A DNA stretch of 49,342 bases from an uncultured Granulosicoccaceae bacterium (lineage in GTDB: Bacteria > Pseudomonadota > Gammaproteobacteria > Granulosicoccales > Granulosicoccaceae): positions 1 through 49,342 of the forward strand of contig CALHCI010000150.1 in the NCBI GenBank assembly GCA_937931165.1. Reading direction: 5' to 3'. Under the pieces are notes generated by a model that saw only the letters and a program-made list of their open reading frames with translations, was not told the origin of the DNA and did not search any database. Of the stretch, positions 1-9,398 are shown piece after piece. The position numbers were made by a program, and so were the translations under genes. Each line of letters begins with the position of its first letter. The first letter of the stretch is position 1.

Positions 1-531
1 CGCAATGATCCGAACACCGACCCGGCTAACAATCTGCTGCTGCACTTTGGTAAGCGGCTGGTCACACGCGACAGTCGTCGGGTAGTCGGGTTTATATTGG
101 TGTCTGCACCAGGTGCTGCTATTGCCAACTGGGATTACAACGAAGAATTTTATCGTCGTATTGACGGCAGAGTGATCGATGCGATTAATCAGCTGCCTCA
201 TAAGTCCGGCCTCGACGGTGTTCTCTGGCATCAGGGTGAAACAGATGCCAACGACACGCCGGAATACGAGAATAAGTTGCGCGCACTGATTGCTAACTTC
301 AGATCGGAGAACTGGTTTTCTTCCGGTAAGCCTTTTATTTGCGGTGAGATTGCACGGCGTGGCGGGGTAAACAACCGATTAAATTCACTGAACAGCGACT
401 CCGATGCTTACACCGGGTGTGTCAGTGCAAGTGGCCTGGCCACCAAAATCGACGGCTCACATTTTACTGCTGAAGGGCTTCGTGAAATCGGTAAACGCTA
501 CGCTGATCGTTATTACGATATGACTCGCTAA
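1..531 (+). CDS. SASA-domain (sialate O-acetylesterase-like) SGNH esterase, 3' part
   Basis: The frame is open from the first base, so the 5' end lies outside the window; 176 codons are visible. The product carries the C-terminal half of a SASA/DUF303-type SGNH hydrolase: WHQGETD, the conserved block before the catalytic region, lies near the middle, and the terminal DGSHFTAEGL supplies the Asp/His of the catalytic triad. The catalytic-Ser block (GQSN) must be upstream of the window. Family members remove O-acetyl groups from sialic acids or plant/algal polysaccharides and are usually exported. The sequence is clearly paralogous to the C-terminus of the lipoprotein at 28811-31075 (shared QGETD, NSD.D..TGC and HF.A..LR.LG blocks). 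Family assignment is firm; substrate is unknown. Confidence 0.85.
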   Translation, partial: RNDPNTDPANNLLLHFGKRLVTRDSRRVVGFILVSAPGAAIANWDYNEEFYRRIDGRVIDAINQLPHKSGLDGVLWHQGETDANDTPEYENKLRALIANFRSENWFSSGKPFICGEIARRGGVNNRLNSLNSDSDAYTGCVSASGLATKIDGSHFTAEGLREIGKRYADRYYDMTR

Positions 532-674
532 CTACAGTTTTTTATCAACTGGTTTGGTAGTGGCCGGTTAGTCGTTGACTGCCTTACCTGCCCGGCCAGA
601 GGTTACGGTGCATCTGGCATCTGGCTACGGTTGTTCAGGATAATTGTTGCCTTCAGTTTTACTTGTCTTGAGTT

Positions 675-1520
675 TTACGCTTCACGTTTACGTAGTTTCA
701 GTTGTTGTCGTGCTGCCTTGCGTGCAATCCAGAAGTTTCGCAATGGAGACAACCGAATATCGGGTTGATCGAGCAGCGTGAGATCTTTACGTATTTTCTG
801 CAGTAGTGTGGCTTGCAATTGTCCATAGACATAAAGAAAAACAGCGTCCGGACACTCCGCTGGTAACCTGCTCAGGGCGTCGTCAAGTTGTTGTCCAATG
901 GTGTCAAGCCGGCTGTACAGGAAATGAGTAAGATTGTCTGTGTATTGGCCCGGGAGCAGTTCTTTGGGTGACAGGTTACTCGCCTCCATCTCTTCCAAAG
1001 GCAGACACAACAAGCCGCTCGAAACATGTTTATGCAGATGACGAATGCAGCGAAACTGCGATAATGCGATACCCGTTGATTCAACGGAGTAGTGTACATT
1101 CTTGTCTGGTTGTCCGGTCAGTGCAAGTGCTGCAACGGCACCGGTTCGGTGATGAAAGAGTTGGTTCGGGTCGGCGCGTGAAGGGCTGCCTTCAGTAACC
1201 AGCGCACTATAGCCAAGCAGTACCTCAGTCAGTTGTTTGATGATTTGTGAGCGTTGACCGGTAGTGGTAACTGCACTCAGGAGTTGTTGCGTTACCGGAT
1301 GTTGCGGGTTGTCGCCGGTGAGTTCAGCCTGCCACCAGTCGATCTGCTTTTTCGCGGCATCCATTTCCTTGTTGCTGAAACAGAGTTTGCTCCAGATAGA
1401 AATTAGCGAAAGGATGGCACTCGATTGAGTTGGAGAGTTGCAGTGCAGGAGCGCGTAGTATCTGCCACTACCAGCCGGGATTGCCTGGCTGGTCCATACA
1501 TCAATCGGGCTTTCGGTCAT
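675..1520 (-). CDS. Degenerate squalene/phytoene synthase-like protein
   Basis: A 281-residue protein with the fold signature of the squalene/phytoene synthase family: a WWQAEL segment (W..EL block near residue 62) followed by PQHPVTQQL, and a late block GLLCLPLEEME that aligns with the family's RG..YLP.D.L. The Asp-rich motifs that bind the prenyl-diphosphate magnesium ions are not present: the first position reads RYYALLHCN and the second LHKHVSSG. This resembles the non-catalytic NDUFAF6-like branch more than true carotenoid or squalene synthases. The ATG overlaps the stop of the upstream gene by one base (TAATG), implying translational coupling with the 243-residue protein. Catalytic activity is doubtful; a structural or lipid-binding role is possible but not shown. 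Confidence 0.75.
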   Translation of the reverse strand: MTESPIDVWTSQAIPAGSGRYYALLHCNSPTQSSAILSLISIWSKLCFSNKEMDAAKKQIDWWQAELTGDNPQHPVTQQLLSAVTTTGQRSQIIKQLTEVLLGYSALVTEGSPSRADPNQLFHHRTGAVAALALTGQPDKNVHYSVESTGIALSQFRCIRHLHKHVSSGLLCLPLEEMEASNLSPKELLPGQYTDNLTHFLYSRLDTIGQQLDDALSRLPAECPDAVFLYVYGQLQATLLQKIRKDLTLLDQPDIRLSPLRNFWIARKAARQQLKLRKREA

Positions 1521-2251
1521 TAGCCGGGTTCTGGTTCCACACTGGATAAGGTTTCGGATTGCACTGATCCTGAAACAGAACTCGCCACCAGCGTTTTCTG
1601 CAACAGTTTTTGTTTGCGCTCAAGGCCAAGAAGGTTGGCTTTGTCTTTTAATCTGTGTGAAATTGTATCAATTCCTTCGGCCAGATACTTTCTTTTATTG
1701 TCATCCAGCACCTCCAGCGCAACCGTAAAGGCCTCGTCGGTTTCGCATAGTAGTGCAGCTGGAATTTCCGCCGGTGGTATCGGGCATACTGAACGCAGCA
1801 AATCACAGACGATCGGATAGTTAAGTCTCGTCAGGTGGCGCATACGAACGGATTCCTGTTTTATGAGTAACAGTCTTCCGTGCTCGTCATCGTCTCTTAA
1901 CGCCCGGCGGATCGCGGTAGTAATGACTTCGTTGAGCAAGGTCAGCGCTTCCTTTTGTTCACTCAGGTCAGCGCCGAGTCCACAAGCCGTGTCGTAACAG
2001 CGATCGAGATCGCTTTTTATTTTACAGACGTGCTCGATATTGGTTGTTTCAGTGATTGTTGAGCACTGTTCCAGCAGTTCTGCAAGCTCTAGTTCGAGCT
2101 GCGCCAGTTCCTGCTTGTCTAGCAACTGGGCTTGTTCCAGATCTTTGGTTACCGGTGGTTTTCGGTCTGAAAACAATAATGGAAAGTCGGTTTTCCTGAT
2201 GACGTGTCTTTCCCACGCGCCTGGCCATTCTGAAAATTCCAGATTCGGCAT
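1520..2251 (-). CDS. Unrecognised 243-residue protein, predicted coiled-coil-rich
   Basis: I do not recognise this family. The protein is soluble, with no signal peptide or membrane segment. It starts with a Trp-containing segment (EFSEWPGAWERH), then has a long Leu/Glu/Gln-rich helix (about residues 40-65, ELAQLELELAELLEQC) that looks like a coiled coil. A charged helical region follows, then a Ser/Glu-rich tail ending in EPEPG. The ATG at 2251 is preceded by GAGGA at good spacing. The stop overlaps the ATG of the degenerate phytoene-synthase-like gene by one base, so the two are almost certainly co-expressed and may act together. A prenyl-lipid or membrane-assembly link is suggested only by the partner. 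Confidence 0.75.
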   Translation of the reverse strand: MPNLEFSEWPGAWERHVIRKTDFPLLFSDRKPPVTKDLEQAQLLDKQELAQLELELAELLEQCSTITETTNIEHVCKIKSDLDRCYDTACGLGADLSEQKEALTLLNEVITTAIRRALRDDDEHGRLLLIKQESVRMRHLTRLNYPIVCDLLRSVCPIPPAEIPAALLCETDEAFTVALEVLDDNKRKYLAEGIDTISHRLKDKANLLGLERKQKLLQKTLVASSVSGSVQSETLSSVEPEPG

Positions 2252-2390
2252 GTTAAAGTCCTCGTGGAAGGAATTAACTCCGGAGTATAGGTGGCTTCGC
2301 TCAAATCGGAAGCGGCAAATTAATATTAGTTAAATGGCTGGTTGTTGCGGTGATAAATCACTGCAGTGCTGACAATTAATTGGCATAGGA

Positions 2391-3065
2391 TTAAGTCGAA
2401 CAGGGAGGTGCGATGTGGTTCAGCAATTCCTGCGGGTGAGTGAGGTGTGCATGTGCCCCCCAGTCTTCGGGTTGATCTGTTAGCGGATCAATATAACCCC
2501 AGCCTGCAATCAGGCTTTTCATACCAACGGATAATCCAGCTTGTATATCTCGCTCTGCGTCGCCTACATAAATACAGTGGTCCGGGGAGACGCCTGTCCG
2601 GCTGCAGGCGAGGAGCATCGGCTCCGGGTGCGGTTTGGCACGTGCTGCCGTATCTGCGCCAACAATGGCGCAGCAGCGTTCGGTAAGAGCCAGCTGGTTT
2701 AACAGGTGTAGCGTCAGGTACTCAGGCTTGTTAGTGATGATGCCCCACGGAATGTTCTGTTGTTCGAGCTCATCAAGTACACCAGTCATCTGAGTGAAAA
2801 CTGTGCTCTCTTTGCAAATGTTCTGCTCGTACTCATCAAGAAAATCCTTTCGCAACTGATCAAAATCGTGGTTGTCAGCAAGCTCTGGAAAACCCAGTTT
2901 AAGCAGTGCAACAGAGCCATGGGAAACGTGCGGGCGGTAGTGTTGTTCATCTACAGCTGAACGGTTGTGTCTTTGCAGTAACCGGTTTAATGCACCGCCC
3001 ATGTCCGGCGCTGTGTCAATCAGTGTGCCGTCCAGATCAAAGAAGACTGCCTGTGTTGTTGTCAT
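2391..3065 (-). CDS. gph: HAD-family phosphatase (phosphoglycolate or MurNAc-6-phosphate phosphatase type)
   Basis: A 224-residue HAD-IA hydrolase. Motif I is FFDLDGTLIDTAPD at residues 8-21 (nucleophile and acid/base Asp), motif II is IITNKP in the middle, the motif III Lys lies in RAKPHPEP, and motif IV is YVGDAERDI. The cap and length match Gph. The gene follows ubiG on the same strand, upstream of which gyrA diverges. The same ubiG-phosphatase order is found in Pseudomonas, where the enzyme is MupP, the N-acetylmuramic acid 6-phosphate phosphatase of the peptidoglycan recycling shortcut. Sequence alone does not separate MupP from a 2-phosphoglycolate phosphatase; presence of amgK and murU elsewhere in the genome would favour MupP. 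Confidence 0.88.
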   Translation of the reverse strand: MTTTQAVFFDLDGTLIDTAPDMGGALNRLLQRHNRSAVDEQHYRPHVSHGSVALLKLGFPELADNHDFDQLRKDFLDEYEQNICKESTVFTQMTGVLDELEQQNIPWGIITNKPEYLTLHLLNQLALTERCCAIVGADTAARAKPHPEPMLLACSRTGVSPDHCIYVGDAERDIQAGLSVGMKSLIAGWGYIDPLTDQPEDWGAHAHLTHPQELLNHIAPPCST

Positions 3066-3186
3066 GGGTTGTATTGCCTGCAGGTTATCGGGCTGCTACC
3101 ACCGCCTATGGCGACATGTGCAGGGCTTGACGTATGATCCGTGTCCTCGCGTTTTTCTGTTTTTGCTTTGACATCGGGTGCTCTCA

Positions 3187-3933
3187 TTAGGCTGATTTTA
3201 CTGCAGTCAGTAAGTAGTTCACGTCCACATCACTACCGAGGCTGTAAACTTTTGACAGCGGGTTGTAGCTCATGCCCTCGATGTTGCTGGTGTTCATTTG
3301 TGATTGGCGGCACCAACCGGCGAGTTCGGACGGTTTTATAAACTTCTGCCAGTCGTGTGTGCCACGTGGCAGAAGGTTCAATACATACTCGGCACCAACA
3401 ATCGCAAACGCGTAGGATTTATTGTTTCGATTGAGTGTTGAGAAAATCGCAGTGCCACCGGGCTTCAGTAGTTGGCTGCAGGCGTTAACGATCGATTGCG
3501 GGTCTGGCACGTGTTCGAGCATTTCCATGCACGTCACCACGTCGAAAGTGCTTGCGTGAAGTTCTGCAAATTGTTCGGTACCGATGCACTGGTAATCGAC
3601 GCTTACCTGATGCTCTGCGGCGTGCAGTTTTGCCACATTGACTGCGTTTTCTGAGAGATCTATGCCGGTGACGCTGGCCCCGGCTTTGGCCAGAGACTCG
3701 CTGAGAATGCCTCCACCACAACCGACATCCAGTACGCGAGCGCCTTTGAGTTGCACCTGTCTGCCAATGTAATCGAGTCGCAGCGGGTTGATGTCATGCA
3801 GTGGTTTGAACTCGCTTTGCGTGTCCCACCACAGGTGTGCGTTCGCGCTGAATTTATCCAGTTCGGCCTGATCGCTGTTGCTGCCTGTGTCGGTTGCAGG
3901 GTTGCTCTGTAATGCATTTAAGTCTGGGGGCAT
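3187..3933 (-). CDS. ubiG: Ubiquinone biosynthesis O-methyltransferase UbiG
   Basis: A class I SAM-dependent methyltransferase of 248 residues that carries out both O-methylations in ubiquinone synthesis (bifunctional 2-polyprenyl-6-hydroxyphenol / 3-demethylubiquinol methylase). The SAM loop VLDVGCGGGILSESLA is at about residues 66-81, followed by GIDLSENAV. The post-motif CMEMLEHVPDP and the C-terminal membrane-contact region with LPRGTHDW are typical of UbiG. The N-terminus FSANAHLWWD is the family hallmark (usually F...A..WWD). Length matches E. coli UbiG. It diverges from gyrA as in E. coli and lies 121 bases before the HAD phosphatase on the same strand, probably in one unit. Confidence 0.96.
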   Translation of the reverse strand: MPPDLNALQSNPATDTGSNSDQAELDKFSANAHLWWDTQSEFKPLHDINPLRLDYIGRQVQLKGARVLDVGCGGGILSESLAKAGASVTGIDLSENAVNVAKLHAAEHQVSVDYQCIGTEQFAELHASTFDVVTCMEMLEHVPDPQSIVNACSQLLKPGGTAIFSTLNRNNKSYAFAIVGAEYVLNLLPRGTHDWQKFIKPSELAGWCRQSQMNTSNIEGMSYNPLSKVYSLGSDVDVNYLLTAVKSA

Positions 3934-4140
3934 AGTGTAGTCCGGAGCGTGGTGTGCGTTAAGGGGAAGCAGGCTGACGTGAGGTGGCAGCTACCTTATC
4001 GGCAGCGCAGTTTCGGGGCAAGCTTTTGCCATGGCGGGGGCTGTTTCAACGTTAAATTTAGCCGTGTGGGCAAGTTCGGTAAACGGGCTGTTCAGGTGTA
4101 ATGGGTATTACGCAAAATGAAGGTTTTAAAACGCATGCTG

Positions 4141-4149
4141 TGATACAAT
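4141..4149 (+). promoter_or_regulatory. Extended -10 promoter element ahead of gyrA
   Basis: TGATACAAT matches an extended -10 box (TG-n-TAnnnT). It lies 60 bases before the gyrA start; no convincing -35 lies 17 bases upstream, as is usual for extended -10 promoters. A short hairpin (GGCAA, four-base loop, TTGCC; 4017-4030) sits further up in the ubiG-gyrA divergent region. Assignment is by pattern only. Confidence 0.45.
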
Positions 4150-4208
4150 AGTGCGTTAGTTTTTAGACTTCCCGAGTTCTCTCCGTTCCGGGCAACCCTT
4201 GAGTAAAA

Positions 4209-6896
4209 ATGTCTGATTTTGCTAAGGAAATAATACCGGTCAATCTCGAAGACGAGATGCGCCAGTCCTACCTTGATTACGCCATGAGTGTGATTGTGGG
4301 GCGTGCGCTTCCCGACGTCCGGGATGGACTAAAGCCAGTACACCGCCGGGTGCTCTACGCCATGAGCGAACTCGGTAACGACTGGAACAAACCGTACAAG
4401 AAATCTGCGCGTGTTGTCGGTGACGTGATCGGTAAATATCACCCGCATGGTGACACCGCTGTGTACGACACCATTGTGCGTATGGCGCAGTACTTCTCCA
4501 TGCGTTACATGCTGGTAGACGGGCAGGGTAACTTCGGCTCTATTGATGGTGATTCCCCGGCTGCCATGCGTTACACCGAAGTGCGTATGGCACGTATCGC
4601 CCACGAGCTTCTGGCAGATCTCGACAAAGAAACCGTCGATTTTATCTCCAACTACGATGAAACAGAGTCTGAGCCTGCAGTATTTCCTGCGCGTATTCCC
4701 AACCTGCTAATAAACGGTTCGTCCGGTATTGCTGTAGGCATGGCTACCAACATTCCACCGCACAACATTGGTGAGGTGATTAATGGCACGCTGGCAATGC
4801 TCGACAATCCGGAAATCACCGTTCCGGAGCTGATGGAACATATACCCGGGCCGGATTTCCCGACCTACGGCATTATTAATGGCGCGCGCGGGATTAAAGA
4901 GGCGTATGAGACTGGCCGCGGCCGCGTTTACGTGCGGGCCAAAGCCGCCGTTGAACACAACGAAAAAACCGGTAAAGACAAGATTATCGTTACCGAGCTG
5001 CCCTACCAGGTAAATAAAGCCCGCCTGCTCGAAAAAATCGCCGAGTTGGTTAAAGATAAAAAGATCGAAGGCATTACCGAACTGCGCGACGAGTCTGATA
5101 AAGACGGCATGCGTATGGTCATTGAGTTGCGCCGTGGCGAGCCCGGTGACGTCCTGCTTAATCAGCTTTATAAGCAGACGCAACTGCAGACGGTGTTCGG
5201 TATTAATATGGTTGCACTGATAGACGGGCAGCCAAAGCTGCTTAATCTGACAGAGATTCTCGATGCGTTTATCCGGCACCGGCGTGAAGTCGTTACCCGC
5301 CGAACGCTGTTCGACTTGCGCAAGGCCAGAGATCGTGCCCACATCCTCGAAGGGTTGGCGGTAGCGCTTGCTAACATTGATCCGGTCATCGAGCTGATTA
5401 AAAGCGCACCTAATCCGCCTGCGGCAAAAGAAGCGCTGGTGGCCAGGATCTGGAAGCCGGGTAGTGTGGTAGAGATGCTGGAAAGGGCAGGCGCAGATGC
5501 GTCGAAGCCTGAAGATCTCGATGAATCATTTGGCCTGCACGACGATGGTTACCACCTGACGCCAACACAGGCGCAGGCAATCCTTGATCTTCGCCTGCAC
5601 CGGTTGACCGGACTTGAGCAGGATAAAATTATTGAAGAATACCGCGAAATTCTCGGGAAAATAGAAGGTTTTCTCGAAATTCTCGAAAGCCCGGACCGGC
5701 TGCGGGAAGTCATTCGCGAAGAGCTCACGGCAGTCAGAGATCAATACGACGATGAGCGTCGAACCCAGATAATGATCGACTACTCGGAGATGACGGTAGA
5801 AGACCTGATCTCCGATGAAGATGTCGTTGTGACTCTATCTCATGCAGGCTATGCAAAAGCGCAGCCGCTGTCTGACTACACAGCGCAGAGACGCGGTGGT
5901 AAGGGTAAGTCTGCTACGTCGATGAAAGACGAAGACTTCATCGACAAGCTATTCGTCGCCAGCATGCACGACACCGTATTGTTCTTTACCAGTGTTGGTA
6001 AGGTGTACTGGAAACGCGTTTACGAGTTGCCGGTAGCAAGTCGTGGTGCACGTGGACGGCCAATCGTGAATCTGCTGCCACTAGTTGAGAATGAGCGCGT
6101 CTCCGCGGTACTAACAGTTCGCGAATACAACGAAGATCGTTTTGTGTTCTTCGCGACCAAAAACGGTGTGGTGAAAAAGACACCGTTGCCTGATTTCTCG
6201 CGCCCACGAGCCAACGGTATTATCGCCATCGACCTGCGAGTCGATGATGAACTGATTAATGTGGCGCTCACCGATGGCGAAAGCGACATCATGCTCACGT
6301 CGAGTAACGGCCGGACGATGCGCTTTTTAGAGGGTGATGTTCGCAGTATGGGGCGCGGTGCGGCAGGGGTGCGCGGTATACGAATGGAAGCCGAAGACAC
6401 GGTCGTGTCTTTGATTGTAGTTGATGAAGGTGACATCCTGACTGCGACGGTTAAAGGCTATGGCAAGCGTACTGTGGCCGAAGATTACCCGCGCAAAAAG
6501 CGTGGTGGTAAAGGTGTTATTGACATCAAAACCAGTGAGCGCAATGGGCCGGTGGTCGGCGCAATTCAGGTTCGCGATGACGACGAAGTGATGCTGATTA
6601 CCGATGGTGGTACGTTAATACGCACCGCGGTTGATGGCATCAGTGTTGTCGGGCGTAACACTCAGGGCGTGCGTCTAATCCGGATTGGTGATGAAGAGCG
6701 GCTTGTCGAAATTGAGTGCGTTGCTACAACAGGCAGCGAAGATGAAGCACTCGAAGACGCTGAAGAATCAGCGGATTCATCAACGGAAAATCAATCATCT
6801 GCAACTGATGATTCGCCTGGCTCTGCAGAGCAAGATGACTCAACCGGGTCGGATGATGAATCTACCAATAATGAAGAAGAAGATTCACAAGACTAA
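4209..6896 (+). CDS. gyrA: DNA gyrase subunit A
   Basis: An 895-residue type IIA topoisomerase subunit that breaks and rejoins DNA in the A2B2 gyrase complex. The winged-helix domain holds the catalytic Tyr122 in AAMRYTEV. The quinolone-determining region reads [11 protein letters not shown] with Thr at 83 and Asp at 87, the same natural residues as in Pseudomonas. A tower and coiled-coil gate follow, then the GyrA box QRRGGKG at about residue 562, which marks it as gyrase rather than topoisomerase IV. The C-terminal beta-pinwheel ends in a long acidic tail (about 45 residues rich in Glu, Asp, Ser) of the sort that modulates DNA wrapping. It starts at ATG with weak SD and heads the core block on this strand. 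Confidence 0.98.
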   Translation: MSDFAKEIIPVNLEDEMRQSYLDYAMSVIVGRALPDVRDGLKPVHRRVLYAMSELGNDWNKPYKKSARVVGDVIGKYHPHGDTAVYDTIVRMAQYFSMRYMLVDGQGNFGSIDGDSPAAMRYTEVRMARIAHELLADLDKETVDFISNYDETESEPAVFPARIPNLLINGSSGIAVGMATNIPPHNIGEVINGTLAMLDNPEITVPELMEHIPGPDFPTYGIINGARGIKEAYETGRGRVYVRAKAAVEHNEKTGKDKIIVTELPYQVNKARLLEKIAELVKDKKIEGITELRDESDKDGMRMVIELRRGEPGDVLLNQLYKQTQLQTVFGINMVALIDGQPKLLNLTEILDAFIRHRREVVTRRTLFDLRKARDRAHILEGLAVALANIDPVIELIKSAPNPPAAKEALVARIWKPGSVVEMLERAGADASKPEDLDESFGLHDDGYHLTPTQAQAILDLRLHRLTGLEQDKIIEEYREILGKIEGFLEILESPDRLREVIREELTAVRDQYDDERRTQIMIDYSEMTVEDLISDEDVVVTLSHAGYAKAQPLSDYTAQRRGGKGKSATSMKDEDFIDKLFVASMHDTVLFFTSVGKVYWKRVYELPVASRGARGRPIVNLLPLVENERVSAVLTVREYNEDRFVFFATKNGVVKKTPLPDFSRPRANGIIAIDLRVDDELINVALTDGESDIMLTSSNGRTMRFLEGDVRSMGRGAAGVRGIRMEAEDTVVSLIVVDEGDILTATVKGYGKRTVAEDYPRKKRGGKGVIDIKTSERNGPVVGAIQVRDDDEVMLITDGGTLIRTAVDGISVVGRNTQGVRLIRIGDEERLVEIECVATTGSEDEALEDAEESADSSTENQSSATDDSPGSAEQDDSTGSDDESTNNEEEDSQD

Positions 6897-6970
6897 TGCT
6901 GAATTAGTCATACAGACGGTCGTGTTCTGATTTAGACTGGTCGCAATCTAGTAAAAGGCCAGATACTTTC

Positions 6971-8083
6971 ATGAGTAAAACTCTCGAGCAAGTTGGTGCA
7001 GAGAGCAGATGTTATAACTTCAGTGCCGGTCCGGCAGCGCTTCCATTAGAAGTGCTTGAGCAGGCGGCATCAGAGCTCAGTAACTGGCGCGGTAACGGTG
7101 CCGGTGTGATGGAACTCAGCCACCGCAGCAAGGCGTTCGTGTCTATTGCAGATCAAGCGATAAGCGATCTTCGCGAGCTGCTGAACATCCCTGATGACTA
7201 TGCGGTGCTTTTTCTTCAAGGTGGCGCTTCCGGACAGTTCGGTTGTATTCCGATGAACCTGCTTGGCAATGCCAGCAGACTTGATTACGTGCATACCGGA
7301 CAGTGGTCAAAAAAAGCCATTGCAGAGGCGCGTAAACACGCTGAAGTCAATGTTGTCGCCACTGCTGAAGCAAGCGGGTTTAATCATATTCCAGACCCCG
7401 CAGAGTGGACATGCTCGACAGATGCGGCCTACCTGCATTACACGCCAAATGAAACTATTGGCGGCGTTGAATTCGGTTTTGTGCCGGAGGTCAGTGAAGC
7501 GCCTCTGGTTGCAGATATGTCTTCCACACTTCTGTCACGGCCTGTTGATGTCAGTCGCTTTGGTGTGATCTACGCAGGTGCGCAAAAGAATATTGGCCCT
7601 TCTGGTCTGACTATCGTTATTGTGAAGCGAGCGCTGCTTGGCAACGCTCACAAACTGCTTCCGGATGCGTTTAACTTTGAGCTGCAGGACAAGGCCGGTT
7701 CAATGCTAAATACTCCGCCGACTTTCGCGTGGTATATGTCCGGTCTGGTGTTTCAATGGTTGAAGCAACAAGGCGGATTAGACGTTGTTGCTACCAACAA
7801 TAAAAGAAAGGCAGATAAGCTTTACGGTGCCATAGACGCCTCCGACTATTACCAGAACCCGGTACGTGAAGATTGTCGATCATGGATGAATATTCCATTT
7901 ATCTGTGGCGACAGCACACGTGACGAGGCTTTTTTACAGGGTGCCACAGATGCCGGTTTGCATACACTGAAAGGGCATCGATCTGTCGGGGGTATGCGCG
8001 CAAGTATCTACAATGCCATGCCGGAAGCCGGAGTGGACGCATTGGTCGCCTATATGCAGGAATTCGAACGTACCGGTGCCTGA
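6971..8083 (+). CDS. serC: Phosphoserine aminotransferase SerC
   Basis: A PLP-dependent class V aminotransferase of 370 residues that converts 3-phosphohydroxypyruvate to phosphoserine and also serves pyridoxal phosphate synthesis. It begins with the family hallmark YNFSAGPAALP, has GGAS at about residue 84 and the PLP lysine in AGAQKNIGPSG (Lys206). The C-terminal GHRSVGGMRASIYNAMP is typical. About ten residues precede the usual start, so an in-frame start nearer YNFSAG cannot be excluded, but the ATG at 6971 is the only ATG there. The gene for the preceding enzyme of the pathway follows after about 30 bases, making a serine-synthesis pair within the core block. Confidence 0.97.
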   Translation: MSKTLEQVGAESRCYNFSAGPAALPLEVLEQAASELSNWRGNGAGVMELSHRSKAFVSIADQAISDLRELLNIPDDYAVLFLQGGASGQFGCIPMNLLGNASRLDYVHTGQWSKKAIAEARKHAEVNVVATAEASGFNHIPDPAEWTCSTDAAYLHYTPNETIGGVEFGFVPEVSEAPLVADMSSTLLSRPVDVSRFGVIYAGAQKNIGPSGLTIVIVKRALLGNAHKLLPDAFNFELQDKAGSMLNTPPTFAWYMSGLVFQWLKQQGGLDVVATNNKRKADKLYGAIDASDYYQNPVREDCRSWMNIPFICGDSTRDEAFLQGATDAGLHTLKGHRSVGGMRASIYNAMPEAGVDALVAYMQEFERTGA

Positions 8084-8113
8084 GTGCATCGGACAAACAA
8101 GTTGGGGAATGTT

Positions 8114-9280
8114 GTGGAATTCAAGATACAAAAAATAAACAATATCGCAGCCAAAGGTTTGGACAGATTTCCCTCTGACGGCTACGAAATCGGCACCGAA
8201 ATCACTGATCCGGATGCCATTATTCTGCGGTCTCAAAAGCTTCACGATATGTCTTTTGGTGACAATTTAAAAGCCATAGGCAGAGCCGGAGCCGGGGTCA
8301 ATAATATTCCGGTAGATCGGTTAACCGAGCGCGGTGTGCCGGTGTTTAACGCGCCTGGTGCTAACGCCAACGCCGTGAAAGAACTGGTGATAGGTAGTCT
8401 GCTATTGTCACAACGCAATCTGCATTCAGCGGTTGCTTATACCAGTGCACTTGATTCCCATGGCGATGCGCTTGAGCGTGAAGTAGAGGATGGCAAGAAG
8501 CGTTTTGTGGGTGCTGAACTTTCCGAGCGCACTTTGGGTGTGATCGGATTAGGCGCTATCGGAGTTGAAGTTGCGAATGCTGCTGCCGCACTCGGAATGA
8601 AGGTGATTGGTCATGACCCTGGTATTACCGTGACAAACGCCTGGAAGTTAAATGCCTCTGTGCGAATGGCTCGCAGTGTCGATGAGGTATTGGCAGAAAG
8701 TGAATTCCTTACTCTGCATGTGCCACTGGTTGAAGCCACCAAACATATGATCAGCGCATCACGCCTGCCGGCCATGAAGCAGGGCGCGGTACTATTGAAT
8801 TTTGCACGTGCCGGGGTGGTTGATGAGGCCGCCGTTATTGCCGCACTCGACAATGGCAAGCTTGGCTCTTATATATGTGATTTCCCTACACGTGAAAATA
8901 TCGATCACGAGAAAGTCATCGCGTTGCCACATCTGGGTGCATCAACTGCCGAAGCAGAGGAAAACTGTGCCTACATGGTGGCTGATCAGCTTTGCGATTA
9001 TCTTGAAAACGGCAATATCACCAACTCGGTAAATTTCCCGGCGATCAGCCTGGGGCGAAAGAGTGAGTACCGCCTTGCGCTGGTGCACAGGAACATTCCG
9101 GACATGGTGGGTCAGATCTCACATCAGCTGGGTATTTCTTCAAACAATATTCTGCACATGATCAACGAATCCCGAGGGGATTACGCTTGTACATTGATTG
9201 ACAGTGAGACTGCGATTTCTGACAGCACGCTGGGTGCGATCCGTGATATCGACGGGTTGTTGAAAGTGCGCTTGATTTAA
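8114..9280 (+). CDS. serA: D-3-phosphoglycerate dehydrogenase
   Basis: A 388-residue D-2-hydroxyacid dehydrogenase, the first committed enzyme of serine synthesis. In order: the substrate-binding GRAGAGVNNIPVD, the NAPGANANAVKE segment, the Rossmann loop GVIGLGAIGVEVAN, the catalytic Arg in NFARAGVVDE and the catalytic His in LPHLGAST. A C-terminal ACT domain begins near RLALVHRNIPDMV and would give serine feedback. I chose GTG 8114 because GGGGA lies five bases upstream and the product then begins MEFKIQKINNIAAKGLDRF, the usual family start; a GTG at 8084 directly after the serC stop would add ten residues. Its place beside serC, where pheA/hisC are usual in related gene orders, makes a full serine module short of SerB. 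Confidence 0.93.
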   Translation: MEFKIQKINNIAAKGLDRFPSDGYEIGTEITDPDAIILRSQKLHDMSFGDNLKAIGRAGAGVNNIPVDRLTERGVPVFNAPGANANAVKELVIGSLLLSQRNLHSAVAYTSALDSHGDALEREVEDGKKRFVGAELSERTLGVIGLGAIGVEVANAAAALGMKVIGHDPGITVTNAWKLNASVRMARSVDEVLAESEFLTLHVPLVEATKHMISASRLPAMKQGAVLLNFARAGVVDEAAVIAALDNGKLGSYICDFPTRENIDHEKVIALPHLGASTAEAEENCAYMVADQLCDYLENGNITNSVNFPAISLGRKSEYRLALVHRNIPDMVGQISHQLGISSNNILHMINESRGDYACTLIDSETAISDSTLGAIRDIDGLLKVRLI

Positions 9281-9315
9281 GCGTCCGTCTGGAGGTTAGT
9301 TGGATGATTTTTGCT

Positions 9316-9340
9316 GTGGTTTGATACTGTTACAAACCAC
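9316..9340 (+). promoter_or_regulatory. Perfect 8-bp hairpin in the tyrA leader
   Basis: GTGGTTTG and CAAACCAC form a perfect stem around a nine-base loop, 36 bases after the phosphoglycerate dehydrogenase stop. There is no T-run, so it is not a standard intrinsic terminator; it may protect the upstream mRNA end or be part of the structured leader that continues at 9347. Confidence 0.5.
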
Positions 9341-9346
9341 GGCGAG

Positions 9347-9392
9347 ACCCTCCCCAGTGCTTAGACGCTGACACTGCCACAAGTTGGAGGGT
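9347..9392 (+). promoter_or_regulatory. Nested stem-loop sequestering a Shine-Dalgarno sequence upstream of tyrA
   Basis: An outer stem pairs ACCCTCC (9347-9353) with GGAGGGT (9386-9392), and an inner stem pairs CAGTG (9355-9359) with CACTG (9372-9376). The right arm GGAGGG is itself a near-perfect Shine-Dalgarno sequence seven bases before a GTG at 9399 that opens a 64-codon frame. Folding would hide this ribosome-binding site. The layout suggests translational or attenuation control of the downstream aromatic genes. The pairing is read directly from the sequence; regulation is inference. Confidence 0.5.
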
Positions 9393-9398
9393 GATATC

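Noticed and set aside
2350-2368. Adjacent palindromes GTGATAAATCAC and CACTGCAGTG
   Set aside because: Could be a regulator site for the minus-strand genes, but no match to a known operator and no second copy found.
4444-4480. Quinolone-resistance change at GyrA position 83 (Thr)
   Set aside because: Thr at 83 is the natural residue in Pseudomonas and many other gammaproteobacteria; Asp87 is intact.
4707-5342. Long open frame of 211 codons on the strand opposite gyrA
   Set aside because: It lies wholly inside gyrA coding sequence and its composition is that of a shadow frame; no family similarity.
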